Assembly (NCBI RefSeq): GCF_021917145.1 | Contig: NC_061067.1 | Location: 5,561,874 to 5,625,873, forward strand | DNA: 64,000 nt | Direction of reading: 5' to 3' | Source of the DNA: Hypomesus transpacificus | Lineage: Eukaryota; Chordata; Actinopteri; Osmeriformes; Osmeridae | Part shown: in pieces, positions 1-40,690 of the stretch | How positions within the stretch are numbered: position 1 is the first letter of the stretch | How the letters are laid out: every line of letters starts with the position of its first letter | Notes under the pieces: model-generated | What the model was told of the DNA's origin: nothing | The model's input: the letters and a program-made list of their open reading frames with translations, nothing else | The model's database searches: none | Program-made: the position numbers and the translations under genes

Positions 1-880
1 ATAGCTGTGGTTGTTTGTTGTGAATACCCCAAGGCATTGTGGTCTGTAGTCTCCAGGCTTTACATCTGCAGTCTTAAACAGTGGTGGCCAAGCCAATGGC
101 CTTATATTGACCAACTTCGAGTTATGTCCACAAAGGAGACATTGCCAAAGTACCTGAAAACTGTTCTTCTGTTTTACTTATTGAATGGAAACAATTGTGA
201 AATCAAACCAGTGGCAAAGATAAATATTTATATTTCTTTTTTTTATGGGTCATTAAGAAAACATGTAAACCAGTACAAACAAATTGTGCAATTATAATTT
301 TTTTATACTGAGTGTCACCTAGGTGTCAAAGTTGTTACATGTCACTTTTAACTTTAACTTTCGAGACTCAAGTCAGTACGGTAGCCTGTGTGATTGAGAA
401 TTATCTGCAGATGGTCCAATGATTTAATTTAAGGGCTTTGTACAAAGTTGTGAAATCATCTTTTGTTTAGAATATGAAGAAAATTGCGATGCCATGTTCT
501 ATGGTGGTATAGTGAAGAAATAACTACGGTTTGAATACGAATCTGAGGAATTTGTACAGTTGAAAAATAAAACATTTCTGATTTTAAATCGCCTAACACT
601 TTCTTTTGTTTATCTTGAGTTGAAGGACATTTAAGATGAATGAATTTTAACATTCTGATCTTGAATTTACTTATTAGTCATGATACAGGAGTCCTACTGT
701 ATACTGTACTGTACTTATTAATTTAAATCATACAGCTACACTGGCACTCTTCAAAAGTCATGTGACAATCACATTGTATACCTACGCAATGGTTTTTCAC
801 AACCAATCCGAAGTCTGGGTGGGTTAAAACAGTTTGTAACTTTGCATGAGAGACGAAGTGACAGCAGTCTGGTCATACAA
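1..880. other. Region upstream of enosf1, possible neighbour 3' UTR
   Basis: No exon of a recognised gene is visible. The 96-residue open frame at 7-297 has no recognisable domain and low-complexity codon content, so I do not call it. An AATAAA signal lies at 566-571 on the + strand. In human the gene beyond ENOSF1 is YES1, transcribed toward ENOSF1 in the relative orientation this + strand tract would have. The tract could therefore be the end of a yes1 3' UTR. That is inference from synteny; the sequence itself does not show it. Confidence 0.25.
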
Positions 881-3800
881 ATGGCACATAAAATTACGAA
901 GTTGACTGTCAGCGATGTAAGATTTCCAACGTCTCTGGAGCACCATGGTTCAGATGCAATGGTAGACATTGCGCTTCTGCTTTTATTACCAACTTTATTG
1001 CTATTAAAAAATACTGTCTAATATCCTAGTACAGGCCTACTGAACCAGTGATGTACCTTATCCTGTAGCCTAACAAAGACTCTGACAAATGAAATAACCG
1101 CATTTTACGATCGACGCGGTTTTCAGCACACCGATCCAGACTACTCAGCCGCATATGTTGTGATCGAAACTGAATCCTGTCTGAAGGGGTATGGCCTGAC
1201 ATTCACTGTAGGAAGAGGAACAGAAATTGGTATGATTGCGTTTTACTACTCACCACTACTATTTATTCTAGCATGATTTGGATATTTTTGGAAACAACAT
1301 ACCAAATATATTGGATTACAGTTGTCAGTCTGACATAGAAAAGTTTGTGTTTATTTCGCCAAGTGCAAAGTGTGCTAACAGCGCCATTGTGTGGTTGTAG
1401 GTATAAACGCAATGATCAACTTTTTCCTTCATGAACTGTCCTCTTTACTACTACGTATGAAAAAACGAGTTGTTAATCTGAGTTATGTATCGTCCCATTA
1501 GTGAACAGCAAATGAGACAGGGTATCTCTAGTCTCGTGGTTGTCTGATAAGATGACATAGATGTTAGACTTGTTAGACTTGTTTGACAACATGCTCTTTG
1601 GTTTCTTCCCATTGGCACTTATTTGCTTTTCACAATGTGTGCTTCATGTTTTGGCTGCCCACAATGTTCTTTTGTTTATGATTATTGACCTATGCACTTT
1701 TGTAAAGCTCTCTCTTGGAAGTCGCTTTGGATAAAAGCATCTGCTAAATGAATATATGTAAATGTAGATAACTTATGTGTGCAGTGGTGTGTGCTGTGGA
1801 GGCCTTGACTGGGTTTGTGGTGGGGAAATCTCTGGAGGAGATTGTGAGTGACTTCCGTGGATTCTACCGCCTCCTGACCAGTGATGGACAGATGCGATGG
1901 GTGAGAACAAGGACGTTTGGTTTCAACATAGAAGAATGTGGGGAAGCATTTTTTCTTTTTTGTCACCCTGTATGCCTCTTAATCCTCTGTCAATTGAGAG
2001 AAATTAATTTCAGTCTAATTCTGTCTACAACAGATTGGACCAGAGAAAGGCGTTATCCAGCTGGCCACTGCAGCCGTCCTCAACGCAGTGTGGGACCTCT
2101 GGGCCAGAACCGAGGGCAAGGTGGGATGCCACTCATGTCACTTAAGGCTTTGAAAACACACCTGTACACCTGGCCAATGGCTAGCCATGCCAAATACAAA
2201 ATAACAATAGTCTGTGTTCTTTTTGCTCACCCGTTTTTACACCAGCCACTGTGGAAGCTACTTGTTGACATGGTATGTTGGTGAAATATCGAGTCTGCCT
2301 CTTATATCCAACTATTGTTTGCTGTCGTTGATCCAAGTTGATCTCAATACATGTGTGTAAACCCCCAGTTAGTTACCATGTAGCATGTCGTGTACTGTGT
2401 TGTGTTGCTGTTCTAGGATCCCAGAAATCTTGTCTCATGTATTGACTTCAGATATATAACTGATGCTCTGACAGAGCAGGAAGCGTTGGGTAATGTTCAC
2501 ACGCACGCACGCACACCCACACACACACACCCACACACACACCAACTGTCACTATGAACAGACACACTTCACTATCTCTCTGTAACTGTCTCTCAGATAT
2601 GCTCATGAAAGCTCAAGAGGGCAAGGACCGACGAGGTAAGCACATCGATGAAACATGAATAGCTGTGGTTAAGGGCTCCTGCTTTAATTAAGAGCGCAGA
2701 TAGAGATATGGTGCCTGGGAATTGTACCATTTAATAACATACTCCATGGGTATCAGTGTATCATCTAAATTTCCATCTGTTCCTGTGCAGAGGAACACAT
2801 GCTGACGGAGGGTTACCCCGCCTACACCACCTCCTGTGCCTGGCTAGGATACTCTGATGAGCTACTCACACAGGTAACGGATCTGCACATCACTGAATTC
2901 TTGACTGGTTCACTGGTTAGCTTGATTGATTGATTGATTGTCGGATGGATTGCCAGACTGACTCGTTTCTATGGTGTTTCTCAAGCTGTGCTCAGATGCC
3001 CTCAACAGTGGATGGACCAAGTTTAAGGTGAAGGTTGGAGCCGACCTAGAGGACGACATCCGCCGCTGCAGTCTCATACGGAAGCTGATTGGTCCCAACA
3101 ACACTTTGGTAATTATCTGCCAGGCTATTGGTCTCAGTAATCCTCACTGTTGATGAGGCACACAGGTTTAAATTTTTTCACCTACCGACACACACACTTT
3201 TAGTAACATCATCCAACACCACATATGATGGATACATGTTCTTCACAGAAAATATGTCCAGGCCAATGAGTCTTAGTTTGCCAAAAATAATTCATTTTTT
3301 GATTTTCTATTTTAGTAGACATTCAAATAGGCCCTGAGTCTTAATCATTACCTAGCATTTACCCAGTCTTTTTATTCAGTATGTTTCCTGATGGCAAAGT
3401 GATAGTACCTGATCTGTGTCAGATGATCGATGCCAACCAGAGGTGGGATGTTGGAGAGGCCATCACCTGGGTGTCTGAGCTGGCCCAGTACAAGCCCCTG
3501 TGGATTGAGGAGCCCACCAGTCCTGACGATATCCTCGGCCACGCAACCATCTCCAAGGTGACAAACAGTAGTAGGATGGATGGAGTTTTAGAGGTTTGAC
3601 ATTTGTGTCTGTCTGAATGCTGGTGAGATTGAGATCCATGTTTGATTGTTCCAGGCCCTGGCTCCTCTGGGGATTGGGGTAGCCACAGGAGAAATGGTAG
3701 GTCCCACTATGCTGGGGTTTAACCTACTTGTCCTCTGTGTCAATGTGGATCTGAAATGGCGTAACATGATGATATTGCCCATTATCACAGTGCCACAACA

Positions 3801-4566
3801 GGGTGATGTTTAAGCAGTTCCTACAAGCATCGGCACTTCAGTTTGTCCAGATTGACAGCTGCCGAATGGGCAGTGTCAATGAGAACCTGGCTGTTCTGCT
3901 CATGGCCCACAAGTTCCAGGGTATTACCTTTATTTACTGTGTGTGTACAGTATCTCCATGTGTTTATCTTGGTGTGTGGGGGGCTCATGCCTGGCATGAT
4001 AGCGTTGCCGTGTTAAGCCTTCCCCTCCGTTTCCAGTCCCTGTGTGTCCTCATGCTGGGGGAGTTGGACTGTGTGAGTTGGTCCAGCACCTCATTCTCTT
4101 TGACTACATCTCTGTGTCTGCCAGCCTCCACAACCGGTCAGTGCCAACCACAATAACATGAGTAATTGCTGTTCTGTGACTGCTGTCGCATGACCCTGTC
4201 TCCTCTGTCAGGATGTGTGAGTACGTGGACCACCTCCATGATCACTTTATCAGTCCTGTGGTGCTGAGGAACACCCACTACATGCCCCCCAAGGTATAAT
4301 ACATTTCAACACCACTGCGTCAACCCCACACCAGACTGAAAGTTATCACCGGCGATGCTGTGGGTGGAGTTTTTCCATTCTCTGCAGCAGCAGTAGATGC
4401 ACAGCTAGACATTTACCACCGTCATCTTTAGACAGGCTACTGAGCCAGTGCTGTTTGATCCCTGTCCAATCAGGATCCAGGATACTCCTGTGAGATGGTG
4501 GAGTCGTCTGTGCAGAGACACCAGTACCCTCAGGGAGAGGTCTGGAAGAAGCTCCTGAATCCATGA
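881..4566 (+). CDS. enosf1: Mitochondrial enolase superfamily member 1 (L-fuconate dehydratase type), 15 exons
   Basis: Exons read as 881-961, 1127-1229, 1785-1900, 2034-2120, 2246-2272, 2417-2489, 2597-2635, 2791-2873, 2986-3108, 3423-3557, 3655-3696, 3791-3920, 4037-4136, 4212-4293 and 4474-4566; phases join without a break. The product starts [16 protein letters not shown] and ends KKLLNP. It belongs to the enolase superfamily (mandelate racemase-like), whose members abstract a proton alpha to a carboxylate using Mg2+; the human protein acts on L-fuconate. Visible active-site blocks are the KxK base in FKVKVG, metal ligands in DANQRWD, IEEP and ATGE, and the catalytic histidine in CPHAGG. 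Human has Gln after ATGE, whereas here the exon 11/12 junction gives Met. The short exon 5 (27 nt) encodes PLWKLLVDM. The gene is convergent with tyms. Confidence 0.93.
1716..1767 (+). repeat. 3' tail of a teleost SINE/LINE family
   Basis: The run contains GTCGCTTTGGATAAAAGC followed by TCTGCTAAATGAAT and ATGTAAATG. This is the 3' tail shared by V-SINE-like retroposons and their partner LINEs in fish. Only the tail is recognisable, with no tRNA-like head. It lies a few bases before the acceptor of enosf1 exon 3 at 1784. Confidence 0.55.
2499..2543. repeat. (CA)n microsatellite in enosf1 intron 6
   Basis: Imperfect CA repeat, interrupted by ACGC and CCCACA units, between enosf1 exons 6 and 7. 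Confidence 0.75.
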
Positions 4567-4817
4567 GGAGGAAAATAAGAGCGAAGAAACAGACATCACA
4601 GAGAATTATTTGATTTAGTTTTTGATTTTCAGTTGGCACCGACCCATTCACTTCACTGCAGGGAGTGATAAATCAAGTACACTAAAGTACTTGATGAATA
4701 ATTTAGTGACTATCAAACTGTGCACAAAATCTGATAATTTATTATGTTTTGTTCATTTTAAACCAATGTCACTGCATTTTTTTAAGACTTGAGCTTACAT
4801 TGTTGTATAATAACTAC

Positions 4818-4848
4818 ATTAAACAATGGAATATATAAATTATTTATT
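4818..4848. terminator. Back-to-back poly(A) signals of enosf1 (+) and tyms (-)
   Basis: An ATTAAA on the + strand at 4818-4823 and an AATAAA on the - strand at 4848-4843 lie about 20 bases apart in the 426-bp space between the two stop codons. If used, the two transcripts would end within a few bases of each other or overlap slightly. Further A/T-rich ATTAAA-like words lie downstream, so actual cleavage sites are uncertain. Confidence 0.4.
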
Positions 4849-4992
4849 TTCAGAAATTAAAACATTCACAAGAATTAAAAAGACAAACAATTAACCTAAA
4901 AAGGAAACATTAAAGCAGGTAGATACAGCAGAAATCAACTCCATTGCAGGCCACACAATACAACATATGGTTTCATTCCATGGAATTCTGAT

Positions 4993-6736
<1,744 letters not shown>

Positions 6737-6789
6737 TTTGACTTTAAAATGGATTAACTGCACGCACGAAAGTCGTACTGACAACTGCA

Positions 6790-6865
6790 ATCATCAGACA
6801 AATATTCGCGGGTTATTTTGACGCGTGAGCCGGAAGCCAATAGAATGTAAAGAAAAACGCGCACA
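6790..6865 (-). promoter_or_regulatory. Probable tyms core promoter (ETS and CCAAT motifs, CpG-rich)
   Basis: Just upstream of the tyms start the - strand reads ATTGG (6841-6837, an inverted CCAAT box) abutting CTTCCGG (6836-6830, an ETS-type site). CpG-rich GCGCG and ACGCGT words flank them. There is no TATA box. ETS/Sp1-type TATA-less promoters are known for vertebrate TYMS. Use of these particular sites is inferred. Confidence 0.45.
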
Positions 6866-7123
6866 CTTTAAGACCCGCCTACTGAACAACCCACTCCACA
6901 CGTTAAAGGCAGAGCCATGCCTATGGTTAAAGCCATATCTTCATTCACGCATAAATGGAAGCATCATTTTGAAATGTTTTATTTTACAGTTCAGTTATCA
7001 CAAAATCAAGAACTATGTCAAATTCTTCTACTTGGAGAAAGATGAAAAATACAGTGCAATACACTTTACATAAATACCAGAACTTGAATATTGAGTCACG
7101 GAGGTTTCTTGCAGATATCCTTA
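6866..7123. other. Spacer between tyms promoter and clul1 stop codon
   Basis: About 260 bp carrying the presumed clul1 3' UTR. A - strand AATAAA (TTTATT on +, near 6977) is the likely clul1 poly(A) signal, placing the clul1 3' end within about 250 bp of the tyms start. No other gene is seen. Confidence 0.4.
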
Positions 7124-10100
7124 TCACTGCAATTCTGTAAAAATAAATAAATAATGGTTTTTATCAGGGTTTGGATCGACAGTAAACTCTCTGGAGTAAA
7201 TTTGTAACATTTAACAGTATGATGGAATATTTGCCCCAGTTGTATACGGGTCTGATGCTTACTGTTCAACTTCTGTTTGTATAGCACCAAGGCCTCTTTG
7301 GCCACATACTGGATGAAGGCAGGGTCCTGCATCTCCAATTCAGCTGGAACTGAGAGGGTCAACAATGGAGAGTCCAGGACCTTCACAGCCACTGTGGTGT
7401 CCACCTTAGACCCACTCTCCCTCATCTTTATGTGTGGAACCACCTAGAAACCACCAATAATCATAACACATAACCACAACAGTTTGAATCACAAAGCTAA
7501 TATGCTACCTCTGCTTTTTCAATCAAATGAGTAAAGAGCTGCCATCAGTATCACTGCCATCAGTATCACTGCCATCAGTGTCACTGCCATCAGTGTCACT
7601 GCCATCACTGTCACTTACTGAAGTGATGCTAAAGATGTGCGGCGGGCCCAGAGTGTCATTAGCCAGCAGGGTCACCCAGCCGTACTTCTCTGCTGTGACG
7701 TCCAGCCATGTGAGCGTATCGTCCGTGTGTCTCTGGACCACCAGCAGCGTGTCCTCGTACTGCTGCAGAGAGGCGTTCAGCAGGAGGTGGATCTCCTCCA
7801 GCTCAGAGTGAAGCTCCCTCATGCTGGGGCACTCTGGAGAGGAGCAGAGAAGACACACGTGCATTTGCAGACATTGTATGTAGCTGTGCATCGATCAACT
7901 ATGCCACAGATACTGTAGGCAGACACTGTATTTACACTCTATTCACACATTTTGATCTTTAACATTCACCTCTTCTTAGAGCCTCTTGACAGTTGTCACA
8001 CTGGTCCTGCAGCAGCCAGCAGTCTGAGGCCTGCCTGCGCAGCCGCCTGCACAGGTACCTGCTGTGGCCCGCATCCCCATCGAAGGACGACCCTGGAGCT
8101 GGAGACAGGTGCATGGCACACGGCCAAACAAATCAGCCCCGTGAATTATTGCACTCACAGGAAACGTGTTAGCTTCATCGTGGAAACACACATTTTATGT
8201 CAATGAGATCAGGTACTGTTGCAGGAGATTTTATTTGTAACGGAAATATCGATTGCTTTTTATCATCAATGTGTGTATGATCGTTCCCTAAAACTTTTGA
8301 TTGGAAATCAGGGATCAACAATATGTCCGTAAAGAGTGCAGAGTGCAGACCTATGACGTTGTATCTTAGAATATTGTCCGCATACCTCTCTGCTGCTGAG
8401 TCTCTTTCACCTCGTCCAATGTGTCTGTCATCGCATAACTGAACTCTTCCAGCATAGTCTTGCCAAAGTCATACACTGAGTCCAGGATGTGCTCCAGACC
8501 CATTCCCCTAAGGAAGCCCAGACTAGGGGTCTCCTCGGTGGGGGTGAGCAACCTGGGCTTCAAATCGGTGGTAAAGGCTACATGGAAGGTATGGCCAAAC
8601 TCCTGGTGCATCCTGTTGACCAGCTCCACGCTCGTGTTGTAGAGGACGCCCACTCTGCTCTTCAGCTGTCTGAAGGAGGCGTCCACTTGTACCAGCTCCT
8701 GTTCCATCCCGTCGGGGGTCTGGGTCTGAGATTCGGGCTTTTGGCTCTGGTCTGGGTCCTGGTTCTGGTTGTAGACCTCGTCTTGAGTTTCCAACTGGGC
8801 CGACATCTTCTTGAAGAACTCTTCCACCTAAGGAAGAGGAAAAGAACTCCTGAACTACAGCACACAGTACAACACACAGCCTGGTTTACACATAGGTTTA
8901 CAGTGGCACAGGCCTGGAACCAATACTATTCACAAATACTGCAATTGGTTTATCTCATGTTGCTGTGAATGCAATGGATCAGTGCAATTAATACCACCTG
9001 TGGGATTTACCTTGAAGGAGAAGGATGAAAAGCCCCTCCGGCAGGTGGAGGTGTAGAAGTTCCTACAGGTGTCCTCTAAGCAGGGACGACACTCCTCAAA
9101 TGACATCCTCAGCGAATCACGGCACTGCTGCTCAGCCTCCTGAAGCTTGTGTTCCGTCTCCGTGGCCAACTGCACCGCCCCCTTAGTGCAGAGCACAGTA
9201 AAGGGAAATGATGAATGGAGAGACTGTCTCTGAATTCTCTTGTAGTGCAAGCTCCCTTCTTCCTCCCCTACTCAAGGTCACCTCTGATGTAACGTGTTGG
9301 AATAGGTGCAAACAGCTGCCTCACCACACAGCCGTCACCAATCCAGTCGAGATCAGTTGAGCAAGCAGGAGTGAGGAAAACATTACAATTTAAAAATAAA
9401 CATCAGTCTGCTGATGATTGTTTGGCTGGGATTTTTTGGGGGTCCTTTTCTTATGATCTTTGTCGGGCTGCTTTCAGTGTAGGAGGACTGTGGTGAGTGT
9501 ATTGTCTATTGAAAGAAGATGCTGTGGTTTAGAACCCTGGCTCTCGGCAGCTCGTTTGTACTGAACACGGACACATCTACAGACAGTTCATTAATCCTGA
9601 ATGTGCTGTAACTATACTTTCTACTCCCTACTCCCCTTTCCCATAACCACACTACTCACTGTCTGCCTTGTGGGTTTCTCTATCAACATTTGCTTGTGAA
9701 GCAGAAAATATGTGGCCGTTAAACGTGTCGTTGCTTGGGAAAGACAGAGAACAGACGTTGGGTCTTCCGTGGGTGTGAACGTGTGGTGAGTAAAATGTTT
9801 AGGATGGTTTGAGGCTGTTTTAGCCACAATCATACAAAAGCATACAAAACAGTTACTAAGTCATCTAGTGAAAAAAGATGCGGACGTTTCTAAGGTGTGA
9901 ACAATCTGTCTGTTTATTTCCTCTGCATTCTTACTTTTCTCTTGTCACTGCTGTGTTGCAGGCTGTTCATGAACTGCTTGTGTTTCTCCTCTTTCCTCTC
10001 CATCGTCTCCTTCATCTGTTTGACTCCAAAAAGGGCTCTCTTCATCTCCTCGTCAACATGCCTCTCGCCTTCCCTAGACAGCTCTGCACACACAGCCAGA

Positions 10101-10315
10101 GAGAACACGAACATCAGCGACATGTCTCTCACACATGCATGCCTTGTAGTCGGGGGGTGAGGGCTGCACGGGTTTCCACCCTATCCTAACCCTCAAACTC
10201 CTTAAGAACACTCACGTTTGAGAACCTCCTCATTTGGCCCCACTGGGTAGACAGGGGTGCAGAACAGGAACTCCAGAGAAGACACGAGGAACGTCAGAAC
10301 AACCAGGGTCCTCAT
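7124..10315 (-). CDS. clul1: Clusterin-like protein 1, 8 coding exons
   Basis: Exons on the - strand: 10315-10216, 10083-9935, 9181-9011, 8827-8386, 8098-7970, 7833-7619, 7443-7263 and 7134-7124. The total of 465 residues is almost exactly the human length. The start MRTLVVLTFLVSS forms a signal peptide ending near FCTPV. Exon 2 gives the family block ADEE-like VDEEMKRALFGVKQMK. Exon 3 has the first cysteine cluster (CRDSLRMSFEECRPCLEDTC). Exons 5-6 carry the second (YLCRR, DCWLLQDQCDNC, ECPSM), the antiparallel disulfide scheme of clusterins. The last exon contributes only three residues plus the stop. Human CLUL1 is a secreted retinal protein; expression here is inferred. It sits between tyms and colec12 as in human 18p11.32. 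Confidence 0.9.
7541..7615. repeat. 15-bp minisatellite abutting the clul1 exon 6 donor
   Basis: Five copies of GCCATCAGTRTCACT run directly into the exon 6 splice donor at 7618-7613 (- strand). Read through on the - strand they would encode repeated Ser-Asp-Thr-Asp-Gly. Confidence 0.85.
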
Positions 10316-10331
10316 CTTAGCAGGACACTCG

Positions 10332-10467
10332 CAGACACAGACACAGACACAGACACAGACACAGACACAGACACAGACACAGACACAGACACAGACACAG
10401 ACACAGACACAGACACAGACACAGACACAGACACAGACACAGACACAGACACAGACACAGACACAGA
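10332..10467. repeat. (CACAGA)n hexanucleotide microsatellite next to the clul1 start
   Basis: About 22 nearly perfect copies of a six-base unit, beginning 17 bases upstream of the clul1 ATG. On the clul1 strand it reads (TGTCTG)n, followed by TCCTGCTAAG and then the ATG. It may therefore serve as the pyrimidine-rich part of a 3' splice site if clul1 has an upstream non-coding exon. Confidence 0.9.
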
Positions 10468-11099
10468 GCTAAAACATCACAAAGTGAAGTCAAATTCATC
10501 TTTCTTACCACTGGAGGGTTAAGTTGAGGTCTTACACAACAGTGATAACAGATAACCTTATAAACGCTTCCTAGAAGTCACTGCGGTGCAAAGGAGGATT
10601 GATCTCATTAGATTTTTAGGACTAATCTATGAGAAGGGGATACTTTTTTCCAATTAAAAAAAGATCAACCACCAGGTAGTGCTGTTTATCAACAGCTCAA
10701 GCAACTGCAAATGCAGTACAAATTTAGCATAGCCAGAAAAGTTTCTTTCAAAACAGGATGACTTAAAGTATCCAGTCCCATGTAAAGGGTCCCGTGTAAA
10801 TGAGAGTTATCTAAAAAAAAATTAAACAATGGACACAACTGTATTCTGCAGTTGCTGCATTTAGTGTAAGTCTCAGCATGTCCAAATAACTATTCTGAAT
10901 ACATCTAAAAGTAGTTTACCAGGTCTTTACACAGTCTTTTTCAGCCAATGGCACTACCCTGTCTGTGTAAAGAGGTCTGTCAATGCTATCACAACAAGTC
11001 ACCAATGAGCCTCATCTAAACAGCTAACCAGAGAAAAATATTGCAATCCTGCAGTATCAGATGATGGTAGAGAAACTAGCATTTATTACCTTAAGAACT

Positions 11100-11232
11100 G
11101 AGAAAGCATCAGCAAATTTGTCGAAATTGGAAACGTGGTGGTTGACAGACTACTTGACCGAAAGCGAGAGAAATTGAGTGTGAGAGAAAGAGGTACACAG
11201 TGATAACACTGCAGAGGATTGTTCTATTTATA
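11100..11232 (-). promoter_or_regulatory. Probable clul1 promoter with TATA box and non-coding first exon
   Basis: On the - strand a canonical TATAAATAG lies at 11232-11224. About 30 bases further is the expected start site (near 11200). A good splice donor, TTAAG followed by GTAATA, ends a putative exon at 11100. The matching acceptor could be the CTAAG immediately before the clul1 ATG (10316). This gives a simple model of a ~100-base 5' UTR exon and a ~780-base intron. Evidence is motif spacing only. Confidence 0.4.
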
Positions 11233-13354
11233 AGGCTCCACTTAGCAGCTCCGATCCTATTAGTGTATTTGTATAGCTGACCATTAAGCCTTCCACCATC
11301 CTAACCAAATGAATGTCATCACCTAACCTACAGGCACTTTCAGTATTTTGACTAGTTCTCAAGCCATAATCTATCTAACATATAATTCAGGGGTCTATCC
11401 TTGACACTGTTCTGTCACCTCCTTAACTTAGATTGTCCTGAAACTCACGTCTGTACTGGAATCCTTGGCAGACACACATGGTTTATTCCTCTTAATCTGT
11501 GTATATCTGTCTACCTGGCACAGGCGGCATCATGTCTACTGACATTGCCATTTGTGTGGGTATCTAAACATTGCAGCACCGGACTGGAAAATGTGGAATT
11601 TCCCTGCAGTATCAGTCCTTCTTGTTAATTTCAACCCTCTGCTGAGAGCTATGACCCAGCAAATGAGGTCCCAACCTCTAAACGAGACTCAAGCAAGCCT
11701 CTGGCTGTGAGGCTACCTGACCCACAGCTGCGTTTGATCATCTCACAGTGATCCCTACCTGAGCCCTAATACCAACCTGCTGCTCCAATTATGGCTAACG
11801 GTAAAACACACAGTTTTGCTGCCCTTATAAAAACACAAAATGACCTCTATTATCATTTCAGACGGGCTTGGAACTTAATCCACGCCGGACTGTGTCCTAA
11901 CCCAAGCAAAGGGGTTGGAGTTATAGGCTCTAGTATCCAAAGAGAAGCTTTGGGATGTGATCTTTTGACTACTCCAGAAAGCCTAGGATTTGAATTCTGT
12001 TCAGAAGCAGTGTACTTCGTCTTTTCTTTGGCCTGAAATCGATCTGTTTGTAAAATCCGATTGCGACTGAACGCGTGCCAAGAGACCAGCTCGAGGGCAA
12101 ACAGACGTCACACACATACACACACTGCCAAAGAGTGTATGGTTGAGACGTTCACCGTTCTGAGACAATAGCCAGACACAGTGAGATTGCGGTGTGTGAT
12201 CTCATCTGTAACCCATTCACACTCCAACACAAGTGTTTCAGAGATAAGATAAAAGTGTCTCTCCCGCTAATTGCATTGATGTTCTTATTAGTCTGAGAAG
12301 AGATCCTGACTGACTGTGATAGTTGAGTTGGGCTACGTCTTTGATCGGTGAACTGTATCTGCTGGGCACAGAGGCAGGGGTGGAGATAGATGGATACAAG
12401 TCTGTGTTTGGGGTCTTGTTACTTTCTAGGATGAATGTCTATCAATCTCTCTCTACAGAAAAACAATTACAAAAAGTATTGTCCCTCAGATTATTTGAAA
12501 GATCTACCATCAAACTCAAATAGAAACTTGCAGTATGAAAATGGGCAAAATGTGTTTCACCAGCATTGTTAGCTAATCTCATAATTGACTAATAGCATAA
12601 CGTGCTCTGATGCACAATATTCTGTACATGTCCCAAAAAAGGAATGCAGGAGAGGATTAGTAAAACAATGAGCCATCCCCACAACGTTGCTGTTTTAGTG
12701 ACGTTAAACTTCTCTCCCCACTCCCCTTGAAAAGATCTCTAATAGGTTCCACATTTTTCACCCGGGGGACACGTTAGCCATCAGGCCAGTAATTTAATCT
12801 CATCTCCGGCTATCCAAACTCCGCACGACGTCCTAGGGTTTGCACTGAAACATAACCTCACCTATCCTCCTCTCCAAAGCAAACCTTCAGTGGAGGAGCG
12901 GACAGATGTAGAAAACACGTGGTTATACGGAGAACACTCTGCAGACGCGGGACTTTGCGCGTTGACATTTTTGTGGGTTTGAAAGGTGGTTAACCAGCGC
13001 ACTGGCAAACAGATATCAATATCCCTACACTCTTAACTTGCAGTCTACAGGAAAACAACTCAAAAGGCCAGGTTTCAGGAATATTCCATCTTTTTATGCT
13101 GAAATAATCTTTTTGCAAACGCACAGACTCAAACGATATGGGACTCTAACGGGACGCTCATCATGAAGAAGTAAAGTTTGGATTTGAAGTTGGAAGACTG
13201 AAACTTTATTTTGTTTTTTAATAGTATCATAAACTGTTTTAAGAAACGCTGATCAGACGTGTTTGATTGCACTGGATGTGGGGATGCGCAAAAAGTGAAC
13301 GTGGTACCGTCAACTTCTTACTCATACACCATTCTTATAGATTTATAGAACGCC
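11233..13354. other. Divergent intergenic region between clul1 and colec12, with colec12 5' UTR
   Basis: No coding exon or known repeat family is recognisable. It should contain upstream elements for both clul1 (-) and colec12 (+). The colec12 transcription start is probably in the last few hundred bases, but no TATA box fixes it. Confidence 0.35.
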
Positions 13355-40180
<26,826 letters not shown>

Positions 40181-40643
40181 GTCAGAGAGGGTGTGGCGAT
40201 GAGCAGATAGACTCCACCCACAAAGTGTCACAACCCACTGACATCCTGCATGGACATCCCCTATGGAAAGAGAAGAGGGACATACAGGGCACAAGTCTGA
40301 ACATAGGCTATGGTTGTATTCACTGGGTTCCTCCCACTGGTGGTCAGATTGATCTTCACTTCAAAGTGAATTCAGATCACACATTCCAGCATTTGCAATC
40401 CTGCCACTGGACAATCGAAGAGTTAAGATGACTGATTGTGTTTCATTTTTTACCAAATTATCAGACTTATACAGATATTTTTCATTGTATTTTTATAGTA
40501 TTGATTTTATATGACTGTATTCCACACTTACAAATGATTATCTGAATGTACATTGTACTGCGTATGTTTTCTATGCAAAAATTATTTCATCAATGCCACC
40601 AATGACTCACCCTAGTGTCTTTAAGATCTGAAAGTAGTTCCTG

Positions 40644-40690
40644 AATAAATTGTGTGATGTGCAAAATGATGCGTAAAAATAAAAAAGATA
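40644..40690 (+). terminator. Candidate colec12 poly(A) signals
   Basis: AATAAA at 40644-40649 and again at 40677-40682, about 465-500 bases after the stop codon. A further AATAAA lies near 41053, so a longer 3' UTR is possible. Confidence 0.45.

Noticed and set aside
7-297. 96-residue open frame at the left edge
   Set aside because: No domain, no splice or family support; more likely 3' UTR or intergenic.
10316-13354. Search for a centrin (CETN1-like) gene between clul1 and colec12
   Set aside because: No EF-hand coding sequence is present; CETN1 is a mammalian retrogene, so absence is expected.
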